DNA of 64,000 bases from Desulfatirhabdium butyrativorans DSM 18734 (GTDB lineage Bacteria; Desulfobacterota; Desulfobacteria; Desulfobacterales; Desulfatirhabdiaceae), in contig NZ_AUCU01000008.1 of NCBI RefSeq assembly GCF_000429925.1, positions 141,877 through 205,876 on the forward strand, read 5' to 3'. Of the stretch, positions 17,970-27,292 are shown piece after piece; the stretch's first letter is position 1, and the number at the start of each line of letters is the position of its first letter. The notes under the pieces are model-generated. The model ran no database searches and was not told the origin of the DNA. It saw only the letters and a program-made list of their open reading frames with translations. Both the position numbers and the translations under genes were made by a program.

Positions 17970-19733
17970 ATGGCGTATGATGCAGTCAAAATGGCCGACT
18001 GGCAGATTTCGGAAGCAGCCGAAAAGAACATGCCGTCACCGGATCAATGGCGGGAAAAGCTTGGACTGGAAAAGGATGAAATCCTTCCCATGGGGAGACT
18101 GGCCAAACTCGATTTTCTGAAAATCATCAATCGGCTTCAGAATCGGCCGGATGGGAAATACATCGAGGTAACGGCCATTACCCCGACACCGCTTGGCGAA
18201 GGTAAAAGTACGACATCCGTTGGTCTGATGGAAGGACTTGGCAAGCGGGGAAAGAACGTCGGCGGCGCGCTTCGCCAACCCTCCGGCGGTCCGACGATGA
18301 ACGTCAAGGGAACGGCTGCAGGCGGCGGAAACGCCCTCATCATCCCGATGACGGAATTCTCCCTGGGCCTTACGGGCGACATCAACGACATCATGAATGC
18401 CCACAACCTCGCCATGGTTGCCCTTACGGCCCGGATGCAGCATGAGCGCAACTACAACGACGAGCAGCTTGCCCGGCTCACCAAAATGCGCCGGCTCGAC
18501 ATCGATCCCACCCGGGTGGAGATGGGCTGGATCATCGATTTTTGCGCCCAGTCACTCCGGAACATCGTCATCGGCCTCGGCGGCAGAACCGATGGGTATA
18601 CGATGCAGTCGAAATTCGGGATCGCCGTCGGCTCCGAATGCATGGCCATTCTCGCCATCATCAAGGACTTGGCAGATCTGAAGAAACGCCTGAACGAAAT
18701 CACCGTTGCCTTTGACAAGGCCGGTAAACCGGTTACGACAGGCGATCTGGAAGTCGGCAATGCCATGACCGCCTTCATGCGCAACACCATCAATCCCACC
18801 CTGCTCAGCACGGCCGAATATCAGCCCTGCATGATTCACGCAGGTCCTTTCGCCAACATCGCCGTCGGTCAGTCCTCCATCATCGCGGACCGGATCGGTC
18901 TCAAGATGTTCGATTATCATGTTACGGAAAGCGGATTCGCGGCAGACATCGGATTCGAGAAATTCTGGAACGTCAAATGCCGCAACAGCGGGTTGAAGCC
19001 CCATGTTTCGGTGCTCACCACCACGATCCGCGCCCTCAAGATGCACGGCGGCGGGCCCAAGGTCGTGGCCGGGATCGCGCTTCCGGAAGCCTACACGAAG
19101 GAAAACCTGGAACTGGTCGAAAAAGGCTGCGCCAACATGGTGCACCACATCAATACCATCCGCAAGGCAGGGATCAATCCGGTTGTCTGCATCAACTGCT
19201 TCCATACGGATACGGATGCGGAAGTCGCCATCGTTCGAAAGGCAGCAGAAGCGGCCGGCGCCCGTTGCGCCAAATCTACCCATTGGGCTGACGGCGGTGA
19301 TGGCGCGCTCGAGCTGGCCGATGCCGTCATCGATGCCTGCAACGAAGGCAACGATTTCAAATTCCTCTACCCGCTCGAAATGAAACTGCGGGATCGGGTC
19401 GCCCTGATCGCGAAGGAAGTTTACGGCGCGGACGGCGTCACCTGGACGCCCGAAGCAGAGGCCAAGGCAAAGATGCTCGAAGGCGATCCGAAATATGCGG
19501 ATTTCGCCACGATGATGGTCAAGACCCACTTGAGCCTGACCCACGATCCGGTATTGAAGGGTGTGCCGAAAGGCTGGGTCCTGCCGATTCGGGACGTCCT
19601 CATTTACTCAGGCGCCAAGTTTCTGTGCCCCTGTGCCGGTGCGATCAGCCTCATGCCCGGAACGAGCTCCAACCCGGCTTTCCGACGGATCGATGTCGAT
19701 ACCGCCACCGGAAAAGTCAGCGGCTTGTTCTAA
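17970..19733 (+). CDS. fhs: Formate-tetrahydrofolate ligase
   Basis: This 587-residue protein has the length of FTHFS, which makes 10-formyl-THF from formate, THF and ATP: the methyl branch of the reductive acetyl-CoA (Wood-Ljungdahl) pathway and of purine supply. Clear marks are [17 protein letters not shown] (ATP loop, about residue 70), [32 protein letters not shown], and the C-terminal [26 protein letters not shown] precedes ATG 17970; a longer reading from 17871 is rejected. In an anaerobe with acyl-CoA metabolism it could run either for acetate oxidation or for biosynthesis. No other pathway genes adjoin. Hairpins follow at 19744-19866. Confidence 0.97.
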   Translation: MAYDAVKMADWQISEAAEKNMPSPDQWREKLGLEKDEILPMGRLAKLDFLKIINRLQNRPDGKYIEVTAITPTPLGEGKSTTSVGLMEGLGKRGKNVGGALRQPSGGPTMNVKGTAAGGGNALIIPMTEFSLGLTGDINDIMNAHNLAMVALTARMQHERNYNDEQLARLTKMRRLDIDPTRVEMGWIIDFCAQSLRNIVIGLGGRTDGYTMQSKFGIAVGSECMAILAIIKDLADLKKRLNEITVAFDKAGKPVTTGDLEVGNAMTAFMRNTINPTLLSTAEYQPCMIHAGPFANIAVGQSSIIADRIGLKMFDYHVTESGFAADIGFEKFWNVKCRNSGLKPHVSVLTTTIRALKMHGGGPKVVAGIALPEAYTKENLELVEKGCANMVHHINTIRKAGINPVVCINCFHTDTDAEVAIVRKAAEAAGARCAKSTHWADGGDGALELADAVIDACNEGNDFKFLYPLEMKLRDRVALIAKEVYGADGVTWTPEAEAKAKMLEGDPKYADFATMMVKTHLSLTHDPVLKGVPKGWVLPIRDVLIYSGAKFLCPCAGAISLMPGTSSNPAFRRIDVDTATGKVSGLF

Positions 19734-19743
19734 TCTCCACACC

Positions 19744-19818
19744 GATGTCCGTTGCAGACCGTTTTCGCTGGAACGGACATCGCAACAAACGCGTGTTTGC
19801 CCCCGAATCAGCGGGGGC
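19744..19818 (+). other. Three stem-loops in a row after fhs
   Basis: GATGTCCGTT (19744-19753) pairs with AACGGACATC (19772-19781); CAAAC-GCGT-GTTTG lies at 19786-19799; GCCCCCG-AATCAG-CGGGGGC at 19799-19818. All stems are perfect. Their tight packing in front of a terminator-like hairpin (19821-19868) and upstream of the radical SAM gene resembles a structured leader or cis-regulatory RNA. No known riboswitch class was recognised. Confidence 0.5.
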
Positions 19819-19827
19819 TTGCTTCAA

Positions 19828-19868
19828 GCGGCAGGGATTTCCCCAGAGAAGTCCTTGCCGCTTCTCTT
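19828..19868 (+). terminator. Probable intrinsic terminator after fhs
   Basis: CAAGCGGCAGGGA pairs with TCCTTGCCGCTT (19852-19863, one mismatch) and is followed by CTCTTTTT. An alternative outer pairing GCTTCAA (19821-19827) with TTGAAGC (19870-19876) would include the U-tract, so two mutually exclusive folds are possible. Confidence 0.65.
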
Positions 19869-19922
19869 TTTGAAGCTGGAATTGCGCATTCAGACATCAA
19901 CCTTGGAACCGTGAATCCCATC

Positions 19923-21503
19923 ATGAACGTCCTTCTCATCAATCCCTGGTACCCCATTTCCGAAACCCCTTCTCCCCCGCTCGGGCTGGCTTATCTGGCC
20001 GCCAGCCTGGAAAGGGCGGGGCATCGGGTGAACATTCTCGATTATGTCGTTTATCCCTACAGCATCGATGGTCTGAAAAGACAGATCGAACGGTTTTCAC
20101 CGGACTGGGTCGGCGTGACCGCCGTAACCATGAATGTCAACAAGGCCCTTCAGATCGTTCGCGATGTCAAGTCAATCGATCCGCACATTGGAACCGTCAT
20201 GGGCGGGCCCCATGTCACGTTTGCCGCCGAAGATACCCTTGCGGCATGCCCCGGCCTGGATGTCGCGGCGATCGGCGAAGGGGAACATACGCTGATCCGG
20301 CTTGTCGAAAGCCCGGCTCAGCGTGATGCCTGGTTGCAGATTCCCGGCATCGTCTATCGGGATGGGGAACGATTCATCCGAACGGCGCCCAAAGCCGGCT
20401 TTCTCGATGTGAAGCTCCTGCCCGATCCGGCCCGGCATCTGCTCGCGCTTGCCAGATATCGGATTCTCCACATGCCGATTACCCTCACCACCTCTCGCGG
20501 CTGTCCGTTTCAATGCATTTTTTGTGTCGGCAGAAAAATGGTCGGGGCCAAGGTCCGATACCGTGAGCCGGAAAAAGTGGCGGATGAGATCGAATCCATC
20601 GCCGGTCTTGGATTCCATCAGATCAACATCGCCGACGATCTGTTCACGGCAAACGAGAAGCACTGCCTCGCCATCTGCGATGAAATCCGGCGGCGCGGGT
20701 TGCAGGTTCCGTGGACTTCCTTTGCCCGGGTGGACACGGTCTCCCTGAAAGTGCTCGAAAACATGAAAGCTGCCGGATGTACTGCGGTGAGTTTCGGCAT
20801 GGAATCGGCCAACGCCGCAATTCTCAAAACCTGCCGCAAAGGCATTACCCGCCAGCAAATCCTCGATGCGGTGCAGATGTGCGCTCAGGCAGGGATTCAG
20901 GCGCACGGCTCATTCATCCTGGGGCTTCCCGGTGAAAGCGCAGAGACCATTTCCGAAACGCTTGCCTTCGGAGAACGGCTCAAGGAAATGGGGGTATCGT
21001 TCGGTTTTCATTTGCTGGCGCCTTTTCCGGGCACCCGGGTGCGGGAAGAGCGAGAGGCCTATGGCATACGGATTTTGAGCGACAATTGGGACGATTACCA
21101 TGCGAATCGCGCCATTGTCGAAACGAATCAGGCCGATCGGCAGATGATGAATGCCATCGTGGAGCGATGGGAAGATGCTTTCAATGCGGAGCTGGGCAGG
21201 ATTTCCGAGCGGATGCGCAGCGGGGCGGCCACGCCGGAAGAAAGCGGCCTGGTGACCAATCTCGAACGGACCGTATGGATCTACGAAATGATGATGGCCG
21301 AAGCCCTCGAAACGATCGGCGCCCTGCCTGCCGAACCGCCTGATGCCGCCATCCGGACCCTTGCCGGAAAGGCGATTTCCTTTGTGAAACATGCAACCCC
21401 GGACAGGCTCGTTTTCGCGCTTCAGACGGCTCGGGACCGAGGCGATCTGGTGGATGTCAGCACGGGAAACGAGATGCACTGGCGATGGCGGGAAAAACTC
21501 TAA
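19923..21503 (+). CDS. B12-binding-domain radical SAM protein
   Basis: The 526-residue protein begins with a cobalamin-binding-type Rossmann domain (MNVLLINPWYP; SPPLGLAYLAASLERAGHRV; VMGGPHVTFAAEDTLAACP). The radical SAM core follows with the cluster motif SRGCPFQCIFCVGRK near residue 200 and later GCTAVSFGMESANAAIL and GSFILGLPGESAETI. This layout is that of the B12-dependent radical SAM class that includes BchE-like and P-methylase-like enzymes. The B12-loop DxHxxG is not obvious, so cobalamin binding is uncertain. Substrate unknown. An in-frame GTG at 19911 is an alternative start. It follows the hairpin array after fhs. Confidence 0.88.
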   Translation: MNVLLINPWYPISETPSPPLGLAYLAASLERAGHRVNILDYVVYPYSIDGLKRQIERFSPDWVGVTAVTMNVNKALQIVRDVKSIDPHIGTVMGGPHVTFAAEDTLAACPGLDVAAIGEGEHTLIRLVESPAQRDAWLQIPGIVYRDGERFIRTAPKAGFLDVKLLPDPARHLLALARYRILHMPITLTTSRGCPFQCIFCVGRKMVGAKVRYREPEKVADEIESIAGLGFHQINIADDLFTANEKHCLAICDEIRRRGLQVPWTSFARVDTVSLKVLENMKAAGCTAVSFGMESANAAILKTCRKGITRQQILDAVQMCAQAGIQAHGSFILGLPGESAETISETLAFGERLKEMGVSFGFHLLAPFPGTRVREEREAYGIRILSDNWDDYHANRAIVETNQADRQMMNAIVERWEDAFNAELGRISERMRSGAATPEESGLVTNLERTVWIYEMMMAEALETIGALPAEPPDAAIRTLAGKAISFVKHATPDRLVFALQTARDRGDLVDVSTGNEMHWRWREKL

Positions 21504-21948
21504 AATTATCGTGACAATACTGCAGTGGGCAGCATGTAGGGGCGACCGGCGGGTCGCCCCTACGAATCCCTGAGAATGCTTTGGTTTGTATTACCGCATC
21601 TGCCGGAATGACGGGTTGGATCTTCATTCACGGGGGTGGCGTCCCTCGCAATGATCATTATATCGTGCCTGAACGAAAAACCTCTATTTGGAGCAGTGCG
21701 CCGCCTGCCCTCCGGCTCAGGTTGTACCCAAAACGGGTTTTCCGTTCAGGCACTAAGCTAACGATAGCTACTGGTGGTTTCAGTAGAACCCTTCCTCAGT
21801 TTTATGGTTCTGCCTGTCAAATGAGATAATCATTGAAGTAGATCATTTACCTTGAGTAGTCGTCCACCCCAAAATCCTCTTGACTCGGCGGAAGATGACG
21901 TGCAAGAGAATATGCGTTTCCCGGACAACAGTCCATACGAGGTGAAAC
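21504..21948. repeat. Intergenic repeats (B at 21536-21563, A at 21665-21753)
   Basis: The 445-bp gap holds a perfect repeat B palindrome (GTAGGGGCGACCGGCGGGTCGCCCCTAC) followed by the shared text ACGAATCCCTGAGAATGCTTTGGT, then a short repeat A copy of about 89 bp whose ends CGTGCCTGAACG and CGTTCAGGCAC are inverted. Roughly 190 bp before the next gene show nothing recognisable. Confidence 0.85.
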
Positions 21949-23709
21949 GTGTTTTGGAGGCCGATTCAAAAGCATCCCGAATCGTGGGCGGAATCGCCCA
22001 ACCTGCTGAATTATGAAGATGCTGTTGCCCGTTTTTCCTGGGATACCGTTCGCCGTTCCCTGGATGGACTCCCTGGCGGCAGGGGCCTCAACATTGCCCA
22101 CGAGGCGGTCGATCGTCATGCGGAAGGCGAACTGCGTGATCATGTGGCCTTGCGGTGGCTTGGCGGCGATGGTTCCGTCCGCGAATTGACTTATGAAGGG
22201 CTCAAACGGCAGAGCAGTCGTTTCGCCAATGTGCTGAAAGGGCTTGGCATCGGGAAGGGCGATACGGTTGCCGTTTTGGCGGGGCGCATTCCCGAGCTCT
22301 ATATCGCTGCGCTGGGCATTTTCAAAAACACGAGCATCTTTTGCCCCCTTTTCTCCGCCTTCGGCCCGGAGCCCATATATCAGCGTCTGAGCAGGGGGGA
22401 TGCGAAAATCCTGGTCACCACCGAGCTCGCTTTCACGCGGAAGATTCGCCAGCTCCGGGACAGGCTGCCCGGATTGCAGCAGGCGCTCATCGTCGACATA
22501 CCCGACCATCAGGCAAACGACATGCTGTCGCTGCCTCGCCTGATGGCGGAATCCAGCGATACATTCCCGATTCCCCCGACCGATCCGGAAGACATGGCAA
22601 TCCTTCATTTTACGAGCGGCACCACCGGAATGCCCAAGGGGGCGATCCATGTGCACAATGCCGTATTGTGTCATTATATGACCGGCAGGTATGTCCTGGA
22701 TTTTCATCCGCAAGACGTATTCTGGTGTACGGCGGACCCCGGATGGGTCACCGGCACCTCTTACGGAATCATTGCTCCCCTGCTCCACGGAATCACCAAC
22801 ATCGTCGACGAGGCGGATTTTGATGCCATGCGCTGGTGCCGAATTCTGGAGACGCAACGGGTCAGCGTCTGGTACACGGCGCCTACGGCCATCCGGAGGT
22901 TCATGCGTTTGGGCATGGAGCCGGCTCGCCAGTTTGATCTGAGGCATTTGCGTGCCATTCACAGCGTAGGCGAGCCTCTCAATCCCGAGGCCGTGGTCTG
23001 GGGGCAGAAGGCCATGGGGTTGCCGATCCATGACAACTGGTGGCAGACGGAAACGGGCGGCATCATGATTGCCAACTTTCCCGCCATGGATATCCGGCCC
23101 GGCTCCATGGGCCGCCCGCTTCCCGGAATCGAAGCCGCCGTTGTCCAGCGCATGGGCAAGGGTACCGTCCGCGTGATCGATGCGCCGGGCGTTCAGGGCG
23201 AGCTTGCGTTGCGACCGGGCTGGCCTTCCATGTTTCGGGGTTACCTGCACGAGGAACAGCGATACCGGAAATGCTTTGTTGATGGCTGGTATTTGACAGG
23301 AGACCTGGCAACATGTGATCAGGACGGCTATTTCTGGTTCGTTGGCCGCGCGGATGACATCATCAAGACATCCGGTCACATGGTGGGCCCCTTCGAAGTC
23401 GAAAGCACGCTCATGGCGCATCCGGCAGTTGCCGAGGCAGGCGTTATCGGAAAGCCGGATCCGCTTATCGGAGAAATGGTAAAAGCCTTTGTCACGCTCA
23501 AGAGCGGGATCGATCCGAGCGACGATCTCCGTTTGGAACTCATGGGTTTTGCACGCAAGAAGCTGGGGTCTGCGGTGGCGCCCAGGGAAATTGATTTCAG
23601 ATCCAATCTTCCCAAAAACAAGGCCGGCAAGATCATGCGCCGCTTGCTCAAGGCTCGGGAGCTGGGCTTGCCGGAAGGAGACCTTTCGACGGTGGAGGAA
23701 AGCGACTGA
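21949..23709 (+). CDS. AMP-forming acetyl-CoA synthetase-type acyl-CoA ligase
   Basis: The 586-residue protein starts at GTG 21949 with GAGGTG upstream. It shows the ANL-superfamily motifs in order: A3 [16 protein letters not shown] (about 220), [12 protein letters not shown] (about 360, the A5 motif with the W/T pair typical of acetyl-CoA synthetases), [39 protein letters not shown] (A7-A8), and the C-terminal [15 protein letters not shown] (A10) with the catalytic lysine. Length and motifs resemble the AcsA type of acetyl/propionyl-CoA synthetases. The next gene carries a GNAT domain like Pat, the acetylase that silences such synthetases on the A10 lysine, so post-translational control is plausible. 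Confidence 0.9.
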   Translation: MFWRPIQKHPESWAESPNLLNYEDAVARFSWDTVRRSLDGLPGGRGLNIAHEAVDRHAEGELRDHVALRWLGGDGSVRELTYEGLKRQSSRFANVLKGLGIGKGDTVAVLAGRIPELYIAALGIFKNTSIFCPLFSAFGPEPIYQRLSRGDAKILVTTELAFTRKIRQLRDRLPGLQQALIVDIPDHQANDMLSLPRLMAESSDTFPIPPTDPEDMAILHFTSGTTGMPKGAIHVHNAVLCHYMTGRYVLDFHPQDVFWCTADPGWVTGTSYGIIAPLLHGITNIVDEADFDAMRWCRILETQRVSVWYTAPTAIRRFMRLGMEPARQFDLRHLRAIHSVGEPLNPEAVVWGQKAMGLPIHDNWWQTETGGIMIANFPAMDIRPGSMGRPLPGIEAAVVQRMGKGTVRVIDAPGVQGELALRPGWPSMFRGYLHEEQRYRKCFVDGWYLTGDLATCDQDGYFWFVGRADDIIKTSGHMVGPFEVESTLMAHPAVAEAGVIGKPDPLIGEMVKAFVTLKSGIDPSDDLRLELMGFARKKLGSAVAPREIDFRSNLPKNKAGKIMRRLLKARELGLPEGDLSTVEESD

Positions 23710-23946
23710 AACCGGATCGTTTGCGAAAAGACATGTTTTTTTCGGTCTGCGGCTCACTCAACGTGCCCCGGTAGGATGCGCATTTCTCGAAGGTTCGTGG
23801 AATATACTGCCTGCCCGCAGGCGATGAGCTGCACCGAATAGGGCTTTCCGCTCAGACGCAGGATAGCGTCAACGGAGGGACATCGGTTTGCATGAGCTGA
23901 GATGGGGATCATCCGGGATACGGATGGGTAACAACGGGGGGATACG

Positions 23947-26643
23947 ATGACGATTCGCAATCTGGATTTCATGTTCAACCCTTCTTCTGTCGCTCTGGTA
24001 GGCGCAAGCCCCAAACGGGGCTCCATCGGCGCCGTTCTTGCCCATAATCTGGTGCATGCCGGTTTTCAAGGGGAAATTTTTTTCGTGAATCCGAAATACA
24101 GCAGCATCGAAGGGCTTCCCGTCTATCCCGATCCGGACAGTCTGCCAAAGGCGCCTGATCTTGCCGTGATCGCCACGCCGCCGGATACGGTCCCCCAACT
24201 GATTGAAACATTTGGGAAGCGGGGCACCCGCTCTGCAGTGGTCATCACGGCCGGGTTTCAGGAAGTCGGCAGCGAAGAAGCGAAAAGGCTGTGCGACCAA
24301 ATGCTCGAATCGGCGAAACCCCATCTGCTGCGCATCCTGGGTCCCAACTGCATGGGGATCATGGTGCCCGGTATCGGCCTGAATTCGAGTTTCGGCCATG
24401 TGCAGCCCCTCAAGGGGAACATTGCTTTTGTCGCCCAGTCCGGGGCTGTTCAGACATCCGTATTGGACTGGGCCACATCGAGGGGTATCGGCTTTTCCCA
24501 TTTCGTATCCGTTGGCAACATGTCCGATGTCGATTTTGGTGACATGCTCGATTATCTGGCTACCGAATCCAGCGCCAAATCGATTCTGCTCTATATCGAG
24601 AACATTACCCATGCCCGAAAATTCATGTCTGCCGCCCGGGCTGCCGCACGGATGAAACCGGTTGTCGTGGTCAAGGCCGGGCGCCATGCCGAGGCCGCCC
24701 GAGCCGCCGCCTCCCATACCGGTGCATTGGCAGGAGCCGATGAAGTGTACAGCGCGGCCTTTATGCGCGCAGGCATGCTCCGGGTGATGGACATGCAGGC
24801 GCTGTTCAATGCCGTGGAAACCCTGGCCATGTCTCATCAGTTCACTGGAGATCGCCTGGCCATCCTGACCAACGGCGGTGGCGTGGGGGTCCTGGCCACG
24901 GATGTCCTGATCGACAAAAAGGGCCGCCTGGCCGAGCTGTCTCCGGAAACCATTGGCCGCCTGAACAGCGTGCTCCCGCGGACCTGGTCGCACAACAATC
25001 CCGTTGATCTCATCGGTGATGCGCCTCCGGAGCGTTATGCCGATGCCTTACAGGCGCTTCTGGAAGATGACGGGGTGGATGCCCTGCTGGTGCTGAACTG
25101 TCCCACGGCAGTGGCATCCAGCACGGATGTCGCCCGGGTGGTGGTCGATACCTTGAAAAAAAGCGGTCTGAAGGCGCTCCATCGGGGCATTTTCACAAGC
25201 TGGCTGGGCGCGGATTCCGCCCGGGAAGCCCGCAGGATATTCGCTGAAAACAGGATCCCGAGCTACGAAACACCGGATGAAGCCGTTCGCGGATTCATGC
25301 AGATGGTGCGCTACCGCCGCAGCCAGGAAATGCTCATGGAAACGCCGCCCAGCATCCCGGAAGTCTTCGAGCCGGAGGTGGATATCGCCCGGGAGATTGT
25401 GAACCGGGCCTTGTCTCAGGGCCGCGGTTGGCTGAGCGAGTTGGAGGCGAAAGCGGTCCTGGCCGCTTACAAAATCCCTACGGTTGAGACATACGAAGCG
25501 GCCACACCCGAAGAGGCGGGAAAGATCGCCGCCAGGCTGGGCGGATCGCTGGTGTTGAAAATTCTGTCCCCGGATATTCCCCACAAATCGGATGTGGAGG
25601 GCGTGGCATTGGATCTGAAATCGGCGGAAATCGTTACGCAAACCGCCCGGCTCATGGAAGAGCGAATCCGCGCGCGGATGCCAGGAGCGATGCTGTCCGG
25701 ATTTACGGTTCAACCGATGGTGAATCGTCCCAATGCCAGGGAACTGATTGTCGGGGTCAGCGATGACATGCAGTTCGGCCCGGTGATCCTGTTCGGGCAT
25801 GGCGGTACGGCCGTCGAGATCATTCAGGACAAGGCCATCGCGTTCCCGCCGCTCAATTTGCACCTTGCCCGGGAGGTCATGGCCCGCACACGTGTATACC
25901 GACTGCTGGAAGGATTTCGTGGCAAGCCGCCTGCGGATATGGACGCTATCGCACGGACGCTGATCAAGGTATCGCAGCTCGTCATCGATATGGCCGATAT
26001 CGCCGAGCTGGATATCAATCCATTGCTGGCAGATGAACAGGGCGTGCTGGCTCTGGATGCACGCATCAGGGTGGCTCAATCCCATCTGCCTGCTTCGCAG
26101 CGCCTGGCGATTTGCCCGTATCCGAAGGAACTGGAGGAAACGATTACCCTTCCTGGCGGCCAAACGCTGCTGATTCGCCCCATCCGGCCGGAGGATGAAC
26201 CGGCGTTTCAGGCGCTTTTCTCCAGACTTTCCATGGATGAAATCCGCATGCGGTTTCTGCATTTCATGAAATATTTGTCTCATGATATGGCGGCTCGCCT
26301 GACCCAGATTGACTACGACCGGGAGATGGCGCTTGTCCTTTGCGAGCCTGCCGTTCAAACAGAACCGGAGCTGTATGGCGTGGTGCGCTTTGCTGCGGAT
26401 CCGGACAAGGCACGCGCGGAATTTGCGATCCTCATTCGCCGCGATATGACCGGCATGGGTTTGGGGCCGATGCTCATGCGCCGGATCATCAAGTACGCCA
26501 GAAATCGGGGGATCGGGGAGCTTTTCGGTGAAGTGCTGGCTGAAAATGCGCCCATGTTGAAAATCTGCGAGGCTTTCGGTTTCAAAAAAAGACGCGACCC
26601 GGACGATCCCGGGGTGATGATCGTTTCATTGCCGCTGGGATGA
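23947..26643 (+). CDS. ADP-forming acyl-CoA ligase fused to GNAT acetyltransferase (Pat/YfiQ-like)
   Basis: This 898-residue protein has CoA-binding (about 10-130, VALVGASPKRGSIGAVLAHNL), succinyl-CoA-ligase-like (150-460) and ATP-grasp (480-690, AKAVLAAYKIPTVETYEA; LKILSPDIPHKSDVEGVAL) regions of NDP-forming acetyl-CoA synthetase, then a C-terminal GNAT domain (about 730-890, LLIRPIRPEDEPAFQALFSRLS; LIRRDMTGMGLGPMLMRRII). The GNAT fusion matches protein lysine acetyltransferase Pat. In Pat the ligase part is considered inactive; here His257 in SHTGALAGAD, the position of the phospho-histidine, is kept, so ligase activity is possible. GGGGGG precedes the ATG. It follows the AMP-forming ligase on the same strand, 237 bp away. 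Confidence 0.9.
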   Translation: MTIRNLDFMFNPSSVALVGASPKRGSIGAVLAHNLVHAGFQGEIFFVNPKYSSIEGLPVYPDPDSLPKAPDLAVIATPPDTVPQLIETFGKRGTRSAVVITAGFQEVGSEEAKRLCDQMLESAKPHLLRILGPNCMGIMVPGIGLNSSFGHVQPLKGNIAFVAQSGAVQTSVLDWATSRGIGFSHFVSVGNMSDVDFGDMLDYLATESSAKSILLYIENITHARKFMSAARAAARMKPVVVVKAGRHAEAARAAASHTGALAGADEVYSAAFMRAGMLRVMDMQALFNAVETLAMSHQFTGDRLAILTNGGGVGVLATDVLIDKKGRLAELSPETIGRLNSVLPRTWSHNNPVDLIGDAPPERYADALQALLEDDGVDALLVLNCPTAVASSTDVARVVVDTLKKSGLKALHRGIFTSWLGADSAREARRIFAENRIPSYETPDEAVRGFMQMVRYRRSQEMLMETPPSIPEVFEPEVDIAREIVNRALSQGRGWLSELEAKAVLAAYKIPTVETYEAATPEEAGKIAARLGGSLVLKILSPDIPHKSDVEGVALDLKSAEIVTQTARLMEERIRARMPGAMLSGFTVQPMVNRPNARELIVGVSDDMQFGPVILFGHGGTAVEIIQDKAIAFPPLNLHLAREVMARTRVYRLLEGFRGKPPADMDAIARTLIKVSQLVIDMADIAELDINPLLADEQGVLALDARIRVAQSHLPASQRLAICPYPKELEETITLPGGQTLLIRPIRPEDEPAFQALFSRLSMDEIRMRFLHFMKYLSHDMAARLTQIDYDREMALVLCEPAVQTEPELYGVVRFAADPDKARAEFAILIRRDMTGMGLGPMLMRRIIKYARNRGIGELFGEVLAENAPMLKICEAFGFKKRRDPDDPGVMIVSLPLG

Positions 26644-26662
26644 TCGGGGATGTGAAAAAAGG

Positions 26663-26914
26663 CTACGGGGTGCATTTCGATTTCAAATAGGCAATGCATC
26701 CATTGATCGTAGCCAGTTGCGGATAGTCTTCTTCCGGAATTTTCACGTTCAGGTGCGCCTGTAGCGCAATGGCGAAATTCAGAAAGTCGACGGAATCGAA
26801 ATCAAACTGGTTGCGCAGCCGTTCGGCAGGATCGAGATGTGCGATGTCCGCTTCGGGTGCAATCTTGCCGATAATCTCCAATATGGTTTTCTGAATCTGG
26901 TCTTCGCTCAGCAC
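26663..26914 (-). CDS. Acyl carrier protein
   Basis: An 83-residue ACP starting at GTG 26914. The phosphopantetheine serine lies in DFDSVDFLNFAI (normally DSLD, here DSVD) near residue 42. Helix 1 (IQKTILEIIGKIAPEADI) and the acidic C-terminal region fit. It is not next to fatty acid synthase genes; it lies between the ADP-forming ligase and a divergently transcribed FadD-type ligase (27293), so it may serve a specialised acyl transfer or be loaded by that ligase. No phosphopantetheinyl transferase is nearby. Confidence 0.85.
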   Translation of the reverse strand: MLSEDQIQKTILEIIGKIAPEADIAHLDPAERLRNQFDFDSVDFLNFAIALQAHLNVKIPEEDYPQLATINGCIAYLKSKCTP

Positions 26915-27292
26915 GTGACCGCACTTTCGGTTTGGGTGTTGCCGGTAGTCCCTTTGGTTTGATAGCTTCCATCCGGGCGCTCAATACGGATGAACTCGCA
27001 ACAAGTCACAGAATATCCAAGTCCGTCATTCCGGCGAAATCCCGCCAGTGGCGGGAGGAATCCAGAACGATAGCCCATGCTGGACCTCGTAGGGGCGACC
27101 GGCCGGTCGCCCCTACAGGCTGCCGACTGCCGCATTTTCAGGATAAATCAGATGGTAATGATGGACCCTGGCTTTCGCCGGGATGACCACTTTTTGCAAT
27201 GGCATCCATACCGCCTGCCCGCAGGCGGCGAGCCCCTCTGCCCCAAATGTGGGTTTCCGATCAAACATTATATACCGGGAAAGGAGTGAGTC
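26915..27292. repeat. 378-bp gap filled with repeats C, B and A fragments
   Basis: Repeat C (27025-27068, with a CCCGCCAGTGGCGGG hairpin), then TGGACCTC and a perfect repeat B palindrome (27089-27116), a second C fragment (GGCTTTCGCCGGGATGACC, 27170-27188), TTTTTGCAATGGC, and a decayed repeat A arm (27208-27262). No gene is visible; the promoters of the ACP gene and the FadD-type gene must lie in or beside the repeats. Confidence 0.8.

Noticed and set aside
21847..23757. Long minus-strand frame opposite the AMP-forming ligase
   Set aside because: No family likeness, and the plus strand carries all ligase motifs.
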